Source: Alphaproteobacteria bacterium
GTDB taxonomy: Bacteria; Myxococcota_A; UBA796; CAJQPC01
Direction of reading: 5' to 3'
NCBI GenBank assembly: GCA_020632795.1
Contig: JACKEV010000016.1
Span: forward strand, 1 to 64,000
DNA: 64,000 nucleotides
Numbering within the stretch: the stretch's first letter is position 1; each line of letters starts with the position of its first letter. Positions 55,754 through 63,773 of the stretch are shown here, one piece after another. The notes beneath the pieces are model-generated. The model saw nothing but the letters and a program-made list of their open reading frames with translations. It did no database searches and had not been told where the DNA came from. The position numbers were made by a program, and so were the translations under genes.

Positions 55754-57523
55754 ATGAGCGACATCATCCGCAAGCCCGAAGCCCTCCACGCCAACCTCAC
55801 CGACTACGCCGCCGAGCGCGCCGCGTTCTCCTGGGCGGCCGCCCGGGCGCGGCTGGACGGGCTGCCGGGCGGGGGGCTGAACATCGCCCACGAGGCCGTG
55901 GAGCGGCACGCCGCCGGCCCCCGCGCGAACCACGTCGCCCTGCGCTGGATCCCCAAGCGCGGCGAGCCCCAGGACTGGACCTACGCCCAGCTCAGCGCGG
56001 CCAGCAGCCGCTTCGCCAACGCGCTGCAGGGGCTGGGGGTGAAGCCGGGCGAGCGCCTCTACCTGCTGATGGGGCGGGTGCCTGAGCTGCACGTCGCGGT
56101 GCTGGGGGCCTTGAAGGCCCGCTGCGTGGTCTGCCCCCTGTTCGCCGCGTTCGGGCCTGAGCCCATCCAGCAGCGCATGGAGATCGGCGAGGGCGCGGTG
56201 CTGCTCACCACCGCGCGGCTCTACAAGCGCAAGGTCGCCGAGGTGCGGGACCGGCTGCCCGTGCTGCGCCACGTGATCGTCGTGGACGAGGGCGCCCCGC
56301 CCGAGGGCACCTTGAGCCTGAGCGCCCTGCTCGATGGCGCCAGCGACGCCTTCGCCATCGCGCCCACCGACCCCGAGGACCCCGCGCTGCTGCACTTCAC
56401 CAGCGGCACCACCGGCAAACCCAAGGGCGTGGTCCATGTCCATGCTGCGGTGCAGCATCACCACGTCTCGGCGTTCTATGCGCTGGATCTCCGCCCGGAC
56501 GACATCTTCTGGTGCACCGCCGACCCCGGCTGGGTCACCGGCATGTCCTACGGGGTCATCGCGCCCCTGACCCACGGCTGCACCCTGGTGCTCTACGAGC
56601 CCGAGTTCGAGGCCGAGGACTGGTACCGGGTCCTGCGGGACGAGGGGGTGACGGTCTGGTACACCGCGCCCACCGCGGTCCGCATGATGATGCGCATGGG
56701 GGCCGAGGTCGCCCAGCGCTACGCCCTGCCCCGGCTGCGCTTCATCGCCAGCGTGGGCGAGCCCCTGGACCCCGAGGGGGTGCGCTGGGGCGTCGACGCC
56801 TTCGGCCTGCCCATCCACGACAACTGGTGGCAGAGCGAGACCGGCGGCATCATGATCGCCAACTTCGCCGCCAGCGAGATCCGCCCCGGCTCGATGGGCC
56901 GCCCCCTGCCCGGGATCGAGGCGGCCATCGCCCGGATCGACGCCGACGGGGTCACCCTCATCGACGACCCGGCGGTCCAGGGCGAGCTGGTGCTGCGGGC
57001 GGGCTGGCCCTCAATGTTCCGCGCCTACCTGGGCCTGCCCGAGCGCTACGCCCGCTGCTTCATCGACGGCTGGTACCGCAGCGGAGACCTCGCCCGGCGC
57101 GACGCCGACGGCTTCTTCTGGTTCGTGGGCCGCGCCGACGACGTCATCAACACCTCCGGGCACCTCGTCGGGCCGTTTGAGGTGGAGAGCGCCCTGATGG
57201 AGCACCCCGCGGTGGCCGAGGTCGGGGTCATCGGCAAGCCCGACCCGGTCGCGATGGAGGTGGTCAAGGCCTTCGTCGCCCTCAAGCCCGGGGCGGCGCC
57301 CACCGAGGACCTGCTGCTGGAGTTGCGCGGCCTCGCCCGCCAGCGCCTGGGCCCGGCCATCGCGCCCAAGGAGATCACCTTCGTGGCCGCGCTGCCCAAG
57401 ACCCGCAGCGGCAAGGTCATGCGCCGGCTGCTCAAGGCCCTGGAGCTGGGCCTGCCCACCGGGGACACCTCCACGCTGGAGGGCGGCGCGTTCACCCTGG
57501 AGGTCCTCGATGCACAGCCCTGA
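55754..57523 (+). CDS. acsA: acetyl-CoA synthetase-like AMP-forming ligase
   Basis: 589 residues. ANL-superfamily motifs: LLHFTSGTTGKPKGVVH (about 215-230), NWWQSETGG (about 360), WYRSGDLARRDADGFFWFVGRADDVI and the C-terminal lysine in KTRSGKVMRRLLKAL. NWWQSETG and the overall pattern match the AcsA branch of acetate-CoA ligases; another short acid cannot be excluded. It overlaps the fused E1 gene by 14 bases, so it heads the operon E1-E2-ACP. ATG 55754 was chosen as the first start after the divergent ppsA promoter region. Confidence 0.85.
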   Translation: MSDIIRKPEALHANLTDYAAERAAFSWAAARARLDGLPGGGLNIAHEAVERHAAGPRANHVALRWIPKRGEPQDWTYAQLSAASSRFANALQGLGVKPGERLYLLMGRVPELHVAVLGALKARCVVCPLFAAFGPEPIQQRMEIGEGAVLLTTARLYKRKVAEVRDRLPVLRHVIVVDEGAPPEGTLSLSALLDGASDAFAIAPTDPEDPALLHFTSGTTGKPKGVVHVHAAVQHHHVSAFYALDLRPDDIFWCTADPGWVTGMSYGVIAPLTHGCTLVLYEPEFEAEDWYRVLRDEGVTVWYTAPTAVRMMMRMGAEVAQRYALPRLRFIASVGEPLDPEGVRWGVDAFGLPIHDNWWQSETGGIMIANFAASEIRPGSMGRPLPGIEAAIARIDADGVTLIDDPAVQGELVLRAGWPSMFRAYLGLPERYARCFIDGWYRSGDLARRDADGFFWFVGRADDVINTSGHLVGPFEVESALMEHPAVAEVGVIGKPDPVAMEVVKAFVALKPGAAPTEDLLLELRGLARQRLGPAIAPKEITFVAALPKTRSGKVMRRLLKALELGLPTGDTSTLEGGAFTLEVLDAQP

Positions 57524-59531
57524 GCCTCTGCCCCCGGCCGCCGCCGCGCTCAGCGAGGCCCACGCCCACGCCCTGCTCCGGCAGATGCTGCGCATCCGGC
57601 GCTTCGAGGAGCGCTGCGCCGAGCTGTACAGCGCCCAGAAGATCCGAGGCTTCCTGCACCTCTACATCGGGGAGGAGGCCATCGCCGCCGGCGCGATGGC
57701 CGCCCTGGAGCCCACCGACGCGGTCCTGGGCACCTACCGGGAGCACGGCCACGCCCTGGCCCGGGGCCTGAGCGCCCGCGCGGTGATGGCCGAGATGTTC
57801 GGCAAGCAGGAGGGCTGCAGCCGGGGCCGGGGCGGCTCGATGCACCTGTTCGACGCCGAGAAGCGCTTCTTTGGCGGCAACGCCATCGTCGCCGGGCACC
57901 TGCCCCTGGCGGTGGGCCTGGGCCTCGCCGCGAAGCCGCGCGGTGAGGTGGTGGCCTGCTTCTTCGGGGAGGGCGCGGTCGCCGAGGGTGAGTTCCACGA
58001 GGCCCTCAACCTGGCCACCCTGTGGGGCCTGCCGGTGGTGTTCTGCTGCGAGAACAACGGCTACGCGATGGGCACCGCCCTGGACCGCAGCGAGTCCCAG
58101 ACCGACCTGACCACCAAGGCCGCCAGCTACGGCCTGGTCGCCGAGGCGGTCGACGGCATGGACGTCCTCGCCGTCGAGGCCGCCACGCGCCGCGCGGTCG
58201 CCGAGGCCCGCATGGGTCGGGGACCGCGCTTCCTGGAGCTGCGCACCTACCGCTTCCGGGCCCACTCCATGTTCGACGCCCAGCTCTACCGGGACAGCGA
58301 GGAGGTCGCGCTCTGGAAGAAGACGCGGGACCCCATCACCCTGTTCCAGGCGCGCCTGGTGGCCGAGGGCCTGCTCACCGACGACGCCCTGGCCGCCCTG
58401 ACCGCCGAGGTCGAGGCCGAGCTGGAGGACGCCGTCGCCTTCGCCGAGGCCGGCACCTGGGAGCCGGTGGCGGCGCTGCTCACCGACGTCACCACCCCCT
58501 GGGACGGCGCGGTGCCCACCCCGCCGCCGCCCCCCGACGAGAAGCGCGGCCGGATGACCTACCGGGAGTGCGTGCGCCAGGCCCTCCGCGAGGCGCTGCA
58601 CGCCGACCCCCGCGTCTCCCTGATGGGCGAGGACGTCGGCGCCTACGGCGGCTGCTACGCCGTCTCCAAGCACCTCATCGACGAGCTCGGCCCCGATCGC
58701 ATCGTGGACACGCCGCTCTCGGAGTCGGGCTTCGTGGGCGCGGGCGTCGGCGCAGCGCTGGGGGGCCTGCGCCCCATCGTCGAGGTGATGACCGTCAACT
58801 TCTCCCTGCTGGCCCTGGACCAGATCCTCAACAACGCCGCCACTCTGCGCCACATGAGCGGCGGGCAGCTCAGCGTCCCGCTGGTCATCCGCATGGCCAC
58901 CGGCGCGGGCCGCCAGCTCGCCGCCCAGCACAGCCACAGCCTGGAGGGGTACTACGCCCACATCCCCGGCCTGCGGGTGCTGGCCCCGGCCACCCACGCC
59001 GACGCCCGGGGCATGCTGTGGAGCGCGCTCCAGGACCCCGACCCGGTGGTGATCTTCGAGCACGTCATGCTCTACAACCGGGAGGACGAGCTGCCCGAGG
59101 ACGCCGGGCCCGTCGACATCACCCGCGCGGCGGTGCGCCGGGAGGGCGAGGACCTCACCCTGATGACCTGGGGCGGCAGCCTGTTCAAGTGCCTGGAGGC
59201 CGCTGAGCAGCTCGCCGTGATGGGCGTGGAGGTCGAGGTCGTCGACCTGCGCGTGCTGCGCCCCCTGGACCTGGAGACCCTGCTGGCCTCGGCCCGCAAG
59301 ACCCGCCGCGTGCTGGTGGTCGAGGAGGGCTGGCGCACCGCCGGCCTCTCCGCCGAGGTGGCCGCCGCGGTCGCCGAGGGCGCCTTCTACGACCTCGACG
59401 CCCCGGTCTCCCGCTTGTGCACCGCCGAGGTCCCCATCCCGTACCCCGCCCACCTGGAGCAGGCGGCCCTGCCCCAGGTCGACACCATCCTCGCCGCCGC
59501 CCGCGCGCTGTTGGAGGGCCACGATGGGTGA
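57510..59531 (+). CDS. fused E1 alpha-beta subunit of a 2-oxo acid dehydrogenase
   Basis: 673 residues. Residues 1-335 are the E1 alpha half: GRGGSMHLFD, TPP-binding GEGAVAEGEFHEALNLA and ENNGYAMGT. After a Pro-rich joint (TPPPPPDEKRG) residues 350-673 are E1 beta: MTYRECVRQALREAL, MGEDVGAYGG, PLSESGFVGAGVGAALGG, HSHSLEGYYAHIPGLRV and a C-terminal transketolase domain (VEVVDLRVLRPLD). Alpha and beta are usually separate genes in this class; here they are one chain. Decarboxylates pyruvate, acetoin or a branched-chain 2-oxo acid and passes the acyl group to the E2 lipoyl domain. Overlaps E2 by 8 bases. No E3 gene is nearby. Confidence 0.9.
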   Translation: MHSPEPLPPAAAALSEAHAHALLRQMLRIRRFEERCAELYSAQKIRGFLHLYIGEEAIAAGAMAALEPTDAVLGTYREHGHALARGLSARAVMAEMFGKQEGCSRGRGGSMHLFDAEKRFFGGNAIVAGHLPLAVGLGLAAKPRGEVVACFFGEGAVAEGEFHEALNLATLWGLPVVFCCENNGYAMGTALDRSESQTDLTTKAASYGLVAEAVDGMDVLAVEAATRRAVAEARMGRGPRFLELRTYRFRAHSMFDAQLYRDSEEVALWKKTRDPITLFQARLVAEGLLTDDALAALTAEVEAELEDAVAFAEAGTWEPVAALLTDVTTPWDGAVPTPPPPPDEKRGRMTYRECVRQALREALHADPRVSLMGEDVGAYGGCYAVSKHLIDELGPDRIVDTPLSESGFVGAGVGAALGGLRPIVEVMTVNFSLLALDQILNNAATLRHMSGGQLSVPLVIRMATGAGRQLAAQHSHSLEGYYAHIPGLRVLAPATHADARGMLWSALQDPDPVVIFEHVMLYNREDELPEDAGPVDITRAAVRREGEDLTLMTWGGSLFKCLEAAEQLAVMGVEVEVVDLRVLRPLDLETLLASARKTRRVLVVEEGWRTAGLSAEVAAAVAEGAFYDLDAPVSRLCTAEVPIPYPAHLEQAALPQVDTILAAARALLEGHDG

Positions 59532-60954
59532 GTTCCGCATGCCCAGCCTCGGCGCCGACATGGAGGACGGCACCCTGGTCGAGTGGCGCGTCAAGGTCGG
59601 CGACACCGTGTCCCGCGGCGACATCGTCGCGGTCGTCGAGACCCAGAAGGGCGCGATCGAGATCGAGGTCTTCGAATCCGGCACCGTGCTCTCCATCGAG
59701 GTCCCCGAGGACGAGAAGGTCCCGGTGGGCGCCGTGCTGGCGCGGATCGGCAACGTTGAGACGTCACAACCTGCCTCCGAGGCCAAAGCGACCCCTCCCC
59801 CCCAAGAAACCGAGGTCCGGGGTGCCCCCCCTGCCAACCCCTCGACCCCTCCGCAAGCCCCGAAGCCCGTAGGCGGAGAGGGGGGCCAACGCCGGACGTC
59901 TGAGCGAGGCCGGGAGTCAGGAGAGACGGAGGCCGATGCGAAGCCGAGTGAGGAGGGCTCCGTGATGGAGCCCGACGAACGGTCCGGCGTTGGCCCCCCT
60001 CGGAGCCGGGAGGGCGTAGGGGCGGACGCCGGGGAGACGAAGACGCTGGAAGCCGGATCGCCCAAGCAGCCACCCTCCAAGCAGCCACCCTCCAAGCAGC
60101 CACCCTCCATCCCAACCCATGCCCCCAGACCCCCCATCGGCTGGGTCCGCTCCTCCCCCTCCGCCCGCCGCCGCGCCCACGAACTCGACCTCGACCTGAC
60201 CTGGGTCCCCGGCACCGGCCCCCACGGCGCCGTCACCCGCAAGGACGTCGAGCGCGCCGCCCGAAGCGCGAAGCCCGCCGCTGAAGCGCCCGTCGACGCG
60301 ATGCGCCAGGCCATCGCCGCCGCGATGTCCCGCAGCAACCGCGAGATCCCCCACTACCACCTCGCCCACACCGTCGACCTCGCCGCCGCCACCGCCTGGC
60401 TGGCCCGCCGCAACGCCGACGTCCCCGTCGACCGCCGGCTCGTGCCCGCCGCCCTGCTCATCAAGGCGACCGCCCTGGCCCTCAAGCGCCACGGCGCGCT
60501 GAACGGCACCTGGGTCGACGACCGCTTCCACCCCGCCGACGGCGTCCACCCCGGCATCGCCATCTCCCTGCGGGGGGGCGGGCTGGTCATCCCCGCCATC
60601 CGCGACGCCGACACCCTGGACCTCGACGCGCTGATGCAGGCGCTCACCGACCTCGTGGACCGGGCCCGGCGCGGCCGGCTGCGCGGCTCCGAGCTGTCCT
60701 CGCCCACCTTCACCCTCACCAACCTGGGCGAGCGCGGCGTGGAGCTGGTCCACGGCGTCATCTACCCGCCCCAGGTCGCCCTGGTCGGCGTCGGCGCGGT
60801 CGTGGAGCGCCCCTGGGCGGTGGACGGCATGCTGACGGTGCGGCCGGTGGTGACCCTCACCCTCGCCGGCGACCACCGCGCCAGCGACGGCCACACCGGC
60901 GCGGCCTTCCTGCGCCGGATCGACCGACTTCTCCAGAGACCGGAGGCCCTGTGA
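59524..60954 (+). CDS. E2 dihydrolipoamide acyltransferase
   Basis: 476 residues. Lipoyl domain 1-78 with lipoylated Lys42 in VETQKGAIEIEV. A roughly 125-residue linker follows, low in complexity, rich in Pro/Glu/Arg/Gly and containing three KQPPS units. Then a peripheral-subunit-binding domain (about 208-245: SPSARRRAHELDLDL, GPHGAVTRKDVE) and a catalytic domain ending with GDHRASDGHTGAAFL, which holds the His/Asp pair. The linker DNA carries a 20-bp inverted repeat and looks unlike the flanking coding DNA, as if inserted in frame. GTG of the ACP gene overlaps the stop. Confidence 0.9.
   Translation: MGEFRMPSLGADMEDGTLVEWRVKVGDTVSRGDIVAVVETQKGAIEIEVFESGTVLSIEVPEDEKVPVGAVLARIGNVETSQPASEAKATPPPQETEVRGAPPANPSTPPQAPKPVGGEGGQRRTSERGRESGETEADAKPSEEGSVMEPDERSGVGPPRSREGVGADAGETKTLEAGSPKQPPSKQPPSKQPPSIPTHAPRPPIGWVRSSPSARRRAHELDLDLTWVPGTGPHGAVTRKDVERAARSAKPAAEAPVDAMRQAIAAAMSRSNREIPHYHLAHTVDLAAATAWLARRNADVPVDRRLVPAALLIKATALALKRHGALNGTWVDDRFHPADGVHPGIAISLRGGGLVIPAIRDADTLDLDALMQALTDLVDRARRGRLRGSELSSPTFTLTNLGERGVELVHGVIYPPQVALVGVGAVVERPWAVDGMLTVRPVVTLTLAGDHRASDGHTGAAFLRRIDRLLQRPEAL
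59878..60001. repeat. 124-bp inverted-repeat element inside the E2 linker
   Basis: Arms 59878-59897 and 59982-60001 are perfectly complementary over 20 bases. Between them GGGCTCC/GGAGCCC (59955-59961 / 59967-59973) forms a second hairpin. It is translated in frame as part of the E2 inter-domain linker. It resembles palindromic elements that insert into genes without breaking the frame. Confidence 0.6.
60064..60108 (+). repeat. three tandem 15-bp units coding KQPPS
   Basis: AAGCAGCCACCCTCC occurs three times without change in the E2 linker. Probably slippage-generated, and likely variable in copy number. Confidence 0.9.
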
Positions 60955-61178
60955 AGACCCTCGACCACGTCGCCGCCGTGCTGGCGCGCATCACCCCCGA
61001 GGTCGACCTCGCCGACGTCGACCCCGACGAGGACCTGCGGGAGGAGCTGGACATCGACTCGATGGACTTCCTGGCGCTGATCCAGGGCCTCGCCGAGCGC
61101 ACCGGGGTGGAGATCCCCGAGAAGGACTACCCCGAGGTGCGGACACTGAACGACCTGGTGGCCTACCTTGAGCGCTGA
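60951..61178 (+). CDS. acyl carrier protein-like protein
   Basis: 75 residues from GTG 60951, overlapping the E2 stop by four bases. ACP fold with phosphopantetheine Ser37 in LDIDSMDFLALI; acidic throughout. In this position it may accept acyl groups from the operon's ligase or from E2; genomic linkage of a stand-alone ACP with a 2-oxo acid dehydrogenase suggests branched-chain or acetyl starter-unit supply (inference). It is not next to fab genes, so it is unlikely to be the housekeeping AcpP. Confidence 0.85.
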   Translation: MKTLDHVAAVLARITPEVDLADVDPDEDLREELDIDSMDFLALIQGLAERTGVEIPEKDYPEVRTLNDLVAYLER

Positions 61179-61187
61179 TCGCGGTGG

Positions 61188-61193
61188 TAGGAT
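61188..61193 (+). promoter_or_regulatory. -10-like box TAGGAT
   Basis: TAGGAT lies 28 bases before ATG 61222 (AGGGAG ribosome site between). Same TANNNT type as elsewhere in the window; no clear -35. Confidence 0.35.
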
Positions 61194-61221
61194 GGGGGTT
61201 CCTCCACACCAGGGAGCGCCC

Positions 61222-62214
61222 ATGCGCGCAGCCGTGCTCGTGCTCGTCGCCGCCTGCAACGGTGACGATCAGCTCAAGGTCATCAACGACCCCCCCACCG
61301 CCGCCATCCTGAGCCCCATCGACGGCGAGACCCTCATCGCCGGGGCCCCGATCCTGATCGAGGCCACCATCAGCGACGACATCACCGCCAACGACGAGCT
61401 GGGCCTCGTCTGGACCTCCAGCGTCGACGGCTCCCTGCGCGGCGAGGAGGCCCGGGACGGCTCCAACGTCTCCCTGCTGGTGACCCGCGGGCTGACCGTG
61501 GGCAGCCACACCCTGAGCCTCCAGGTCACCGACGAGGAGGGCGAGCAGGGTGAGGCCACCCGCGCGGTGGAGCTGGTGCCCAACGCCGGCCCGGTGGTCG
61601 AGCTGCTCGAGCCCCAGGAGGACGACGCCTTCGACGCCGGCACCCCGGTCACCGTGGTCGCGCAGATCACCGATGACCTCGACGTCATCGACGACCTGAC
61701 CCTGATCTGGTCCTCCTCCCTGGCCGGGCAGCTCAACGGCGAGCCCCAGGTCAACGGCAACGTGGTCTCCCTCTACCTGGAGGACGGCCTGGAGGAGGGC
61801 ACCCACGCGCTGGAGCTGGTCGCCTACGACACCCTGGGCGCCGAGGGCGCCGACACGGTCCAGCCGGTGTTCAGCCTGGGCAACGAGCCCCCGGTCATCG
61901 ACCTCTACACCCCCCTCGCCGAGGAGCAGCTGGACAACCGGGAGAACCTGCACATCAGCGGCGCGTTCCTGGACGACCGCACCGACCCCGGCAGCATCAC
62001 CCTGAGCTGGACGGGCACCGCGGCCAGCATCCTCACCACCGAGACCTGGCCCACGCACCCCGACTCCAGCGGCGGGGTGGACGTCTGGCTTCGCCTGGAC
62101 GGCTGCGACAACAACGCCTCCTTCAACGAGTTCATCCTGGACCTCCAGGCCACCGACGCCGAGGGCGCCTTCTCCACCCTGACCCGGCGGTTCTACCTGA
62201 GGTGCGACAACTGA
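61222..62214 (+). CDS. lipoprotein with three Ig/cadherin-like repeats
   Basis: 330 residues. ATG 61222 gives MRAAVLVLVAACNGDD, a lipoprotein signal (Cys12) followed by Gly-Asp-Asp. Three approximately 95-residue beta domains (about 25-118, 122-212, 218-330) share a 'P-x-x-I/V-x-L-x-x-P-x-x-x-x-x-x-x-G' start, D-D or D-E before 'LxLxWTSSxDG', and 'GxHxLxLxVxDxxG' near the end, as in PKD/cadherin-like calcium-binding modules. The last domain has Cys in GCDNNASFN and LRCDN. Probably a surface adhesion or structural lipoprotein. Confidence 0.8.
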   Translation: MRAAVLVLVAACNGDDQLKVINDPPTAAILSPIDGETLIAGAPILIEATISDDITANDELGLVWTSSVDGSLRGEEARDGSNVSLLVTRGLTVGSHTLSLQVTDEEGEQGEATRAVELVPNAGPVVELLEPQEDDAFDAGTPVTVVAQITDDLDVIDDLTLIWSSSLAGQLNGEPQVNGNVVSLYLEDGLEEGTHALELVAYDTLGAEGADTVQPVFSLGNEPPVIDLYTPLAEEQLDNRENLHISGAFLDDRTDPGSITLSWTGTAASILTTETWPTHPDSSGGVDVWLRLDGCDNNASFNEFILDLQATDAEGAFSTLTRRFYLRCDN

Positions 62215-62229
62215 ACGTATGGCCCCTCG

Positions 62230-62255
62230 GCGCCCCTCGGACTACCATGGGGCGC
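62230..62255 (+). promoter_or_regulatory. possible TetR operator
   Basis: GCGCCCC (62230-62236) and GGGGCGC (62249-62255) form a 7-bp inverted repeat with a 12-base spacer that contains a TACCAT -10-like box. It ends 14 bases before the TetR ATG; autoregulation is plausible. Confidence 0.4.
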
Positions 62256-62269
62256 TCCCTGGAGGCCGC

Positions 62270-62923
62270 ATGCCGGATCCCACCAGCGCCACCTCCCGAC
62301 GCGATCGCATCCTGCGGGCGGCCTCCCGGCTGTTCGGGCGGCCGGGGCTGGACGGGGTGTCCCTGACCGCCATCGCCCGGGAGGCCGGGGTCTCCCGCGA
62401 GCTGCTGCGCCGCAGCTTCCCCAGCAAGGAGCGCCTGCTGATCCAGGCCCAGCGGGCCACCTTCCAGCAGCTCTATCAGCGCTTCGAGGAGCGCGCGCAG
62501 CGGGGCGAGCGCGGCCTGCCCGCCGCGATGGACGCCCTCGACGCGATGTGGGCGTCGGTCCGCGAGCTGTCGGGCAGCGCCCCCTTCATCGCCCAGACCC
62601 TGACCATCGGCGCGGGGCAGGGGGTCGCGGGCCGCAACCTCACCGCCTTCTACCGCGAGTCCACCTCCCTGCTGGAGGGCGGCATCCGCGCGGTCTTTGC
62701 CGACGACCTCGACCAGCTCGCCCTGCCCCCCGGGCGCATGGCGATCCTGATCCGGGTCGCCCTGGAGGGCCTGGTGGTCGAGCTGGCCCGCGCCGAGGGC
62801 CCCGACGAGCTGCGCGCGGTGGACCAGGCCTTCGACGACATGCGCGAGCTGTTCCGCCGCTTCGTGCTCTCCCCGGCCCAGCGGCTGCCCACCGAGGACG
62901 AGCCCGTACCGCTGCCCTGGTAG
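62270..62923 (+). CDS. TetR-family transcriptional regulator
   Basis: 217 residues. ATG 62270 has GGAGG 4 bases upstream. N-terminal HTH about 10-55: RDRILRAASRLFGRPGLDGVSL, TAIAREAGVSRELLRRSFPSKERLL. The rest is the helical ligand/dimer domain. Ligand unknown. It lies 18 bases before the cytochrome c gene and may control it or its own transcript. Confidence 0.9.
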   Translation: MPDPTSATSRRDRILRAASRLFGRPGLDGVSLTAIAREAGVSRELLRRSFPSKERLLIQAQRATFQQLYQRFEERAQRGERGLPAAMDALDAMWASVRELSGSAPFIAQTLTIGAGQGVAGRNLTAFYRESTSLLEGGIRAVFADDLDQLALPPGRMAILIRVALEGLVVELARAEGPDELRAVDQAFDDMRELFRRFVLSPAQRLPTEDEPVPLPW

Positions 62924-62941
62924 CCGGGATATGGGACGTCC

Positions 62942-63373
62942 ATGAAGCGCCTCCTGCCTGTGCTGACCGCCCTCATCGTGCCCGCCCTGGTGTGGGCGGC
63001 GGTGCCCAAGAAGCGCCCCGAGGACGACGTCAAGGGCCAGGAGCTGTGGGAGCGCTCCTGCTGGATGTGCCACGGCGCCGAGAACAAGGGCGACGGCCCC
63101 GCCGCCGCCGCGCTGCCCGGCGGCGTGCCCGACCTCAGCGGCACCATCAAGGGCCGCGACTTCGAGCCCCTGGTGGACATCATCCTCTACGGCAAGGGCG
63201 CGATGCCGGCCTTCGACGCCGAGATGGACCGCCACAACGCCCGCCGCATCCTCATCTACCTGGCCAAGGTCGAGGACGAGGGCCTGCCTCCTCGGAAGGC
63301 CACCCCCGCGCCCGACGAGGGCGAGGACGAGGATGAAGCCGGGGGCGACGGGGTCCGAGAGGGCGGCGACTGA
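62942..63373 (+). CDS. periplasmic monohaem cytochrome c
   Basis: 143 residues. Signal peptide to about residue 20 (LLPVLTALIVPALVWAA), single haem motif CWMCH near residue 40, GDGPAAAALPGGVPDLS, and probable Met ligand in GKGAMPAFD. The last 25 residues are acidic and Gly-rich (DEGEDEDEAGG), unusual for a class I cytochrome c and perhaps a partner-binding tail. It shares the CHG-x(n)-GDGPAA pattern with the next gene; probably electron carriers to a terminal oxidase or reductase. Confidence 0.88.
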   Translation: MKRLLPVLTALIVPALVWAAVPKKRPEDDVKGQELWERSCWMCHGAENKGDGPAAAALPGGVPDLSGTIKGRDFEPLVDIILYGKGAMPAFDAEMDRHNARRILIYLAKVEDEGLPPRKATPAPDEGEDEDEAGGDGVREGGD

Positions 63374-63416
63374 ATAGGCCGTGTACCGCGTCGTCCAACC
63401 CAGCGACCGGTGCGGT

Positions 63417-63422
63417 TACAAT
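63417..63422 (+). promoter_or_regulatory. -10 box TACAAT before the second cytochrome c gene
   Basis: TACAAT differs from TATAAT at one base and lies 24 bases before ATG 63447; a TGGAG ribosome site is between. No good -35. Confidence 0.45.
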
Positions 63423-63446
63423 GCACCGCACAAGCCTGGAGCTCCC

Positions 63447-63773
63447 ATGACGCGCCACGTTGTCACCCTCGCCCTCCTGCTCGCCTCTCCGCTCGCTTTC
63501 GCCCAGGACCAGGGCAAGGCGCTCTACACGGCCAACTGCATGGCCTGCCACGGCGCCAAGGGCGACGGCAACGGCCCCGCCGCCATCGCACTGGATCCCA
63601 AGCCCCGGTCCTTCAGCGACGCCGCGTTCTGGGAGGGCAAGACCAACGAGGACATCAAGAAGGTCATCAAGACCGGGAAGCCCGGCACCGCCATGGCGCC
63701 CTTCCCGCAGCTCAGCGACGCAGACGTCGCCGCTCTGACCACCTACCTGCGCACCTTCGAGCCCAAGCCGTAG
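63447..63773 (+). CDS. periplasmic monohaem cytochrome c
   Basis: 108 residues. Signal peptide MTRHVVTLALLLASPLAFAQ, haem motif CMACH (residues 31-35) and GDGNGPAA; the Met ligand is probably in GTAMAPFPQLSD. Compact class I cytochrome, like c6/c551 types. Start at ATG 63447 because it begins the signal peptide and has a ribosome site. Convergent with the Fur-family gene; the stops are adjacent. Confidence 0.9.
   Translation: MTRHVVTLALLLASPLAFAQDQGKALYTANCMACHGAKGDGNGPAAIALDPKPRSFSDAAFWEGKTNEDIKKVIKTGKPGTAMAPFPQLSDADVAALTTYLRTFEPKP

Noticed and set aside
57492..60338. Long minus-strand frame opposite the E1/E2 genes
   Set aside because: Antisense shadow of two well recognised enzymes.
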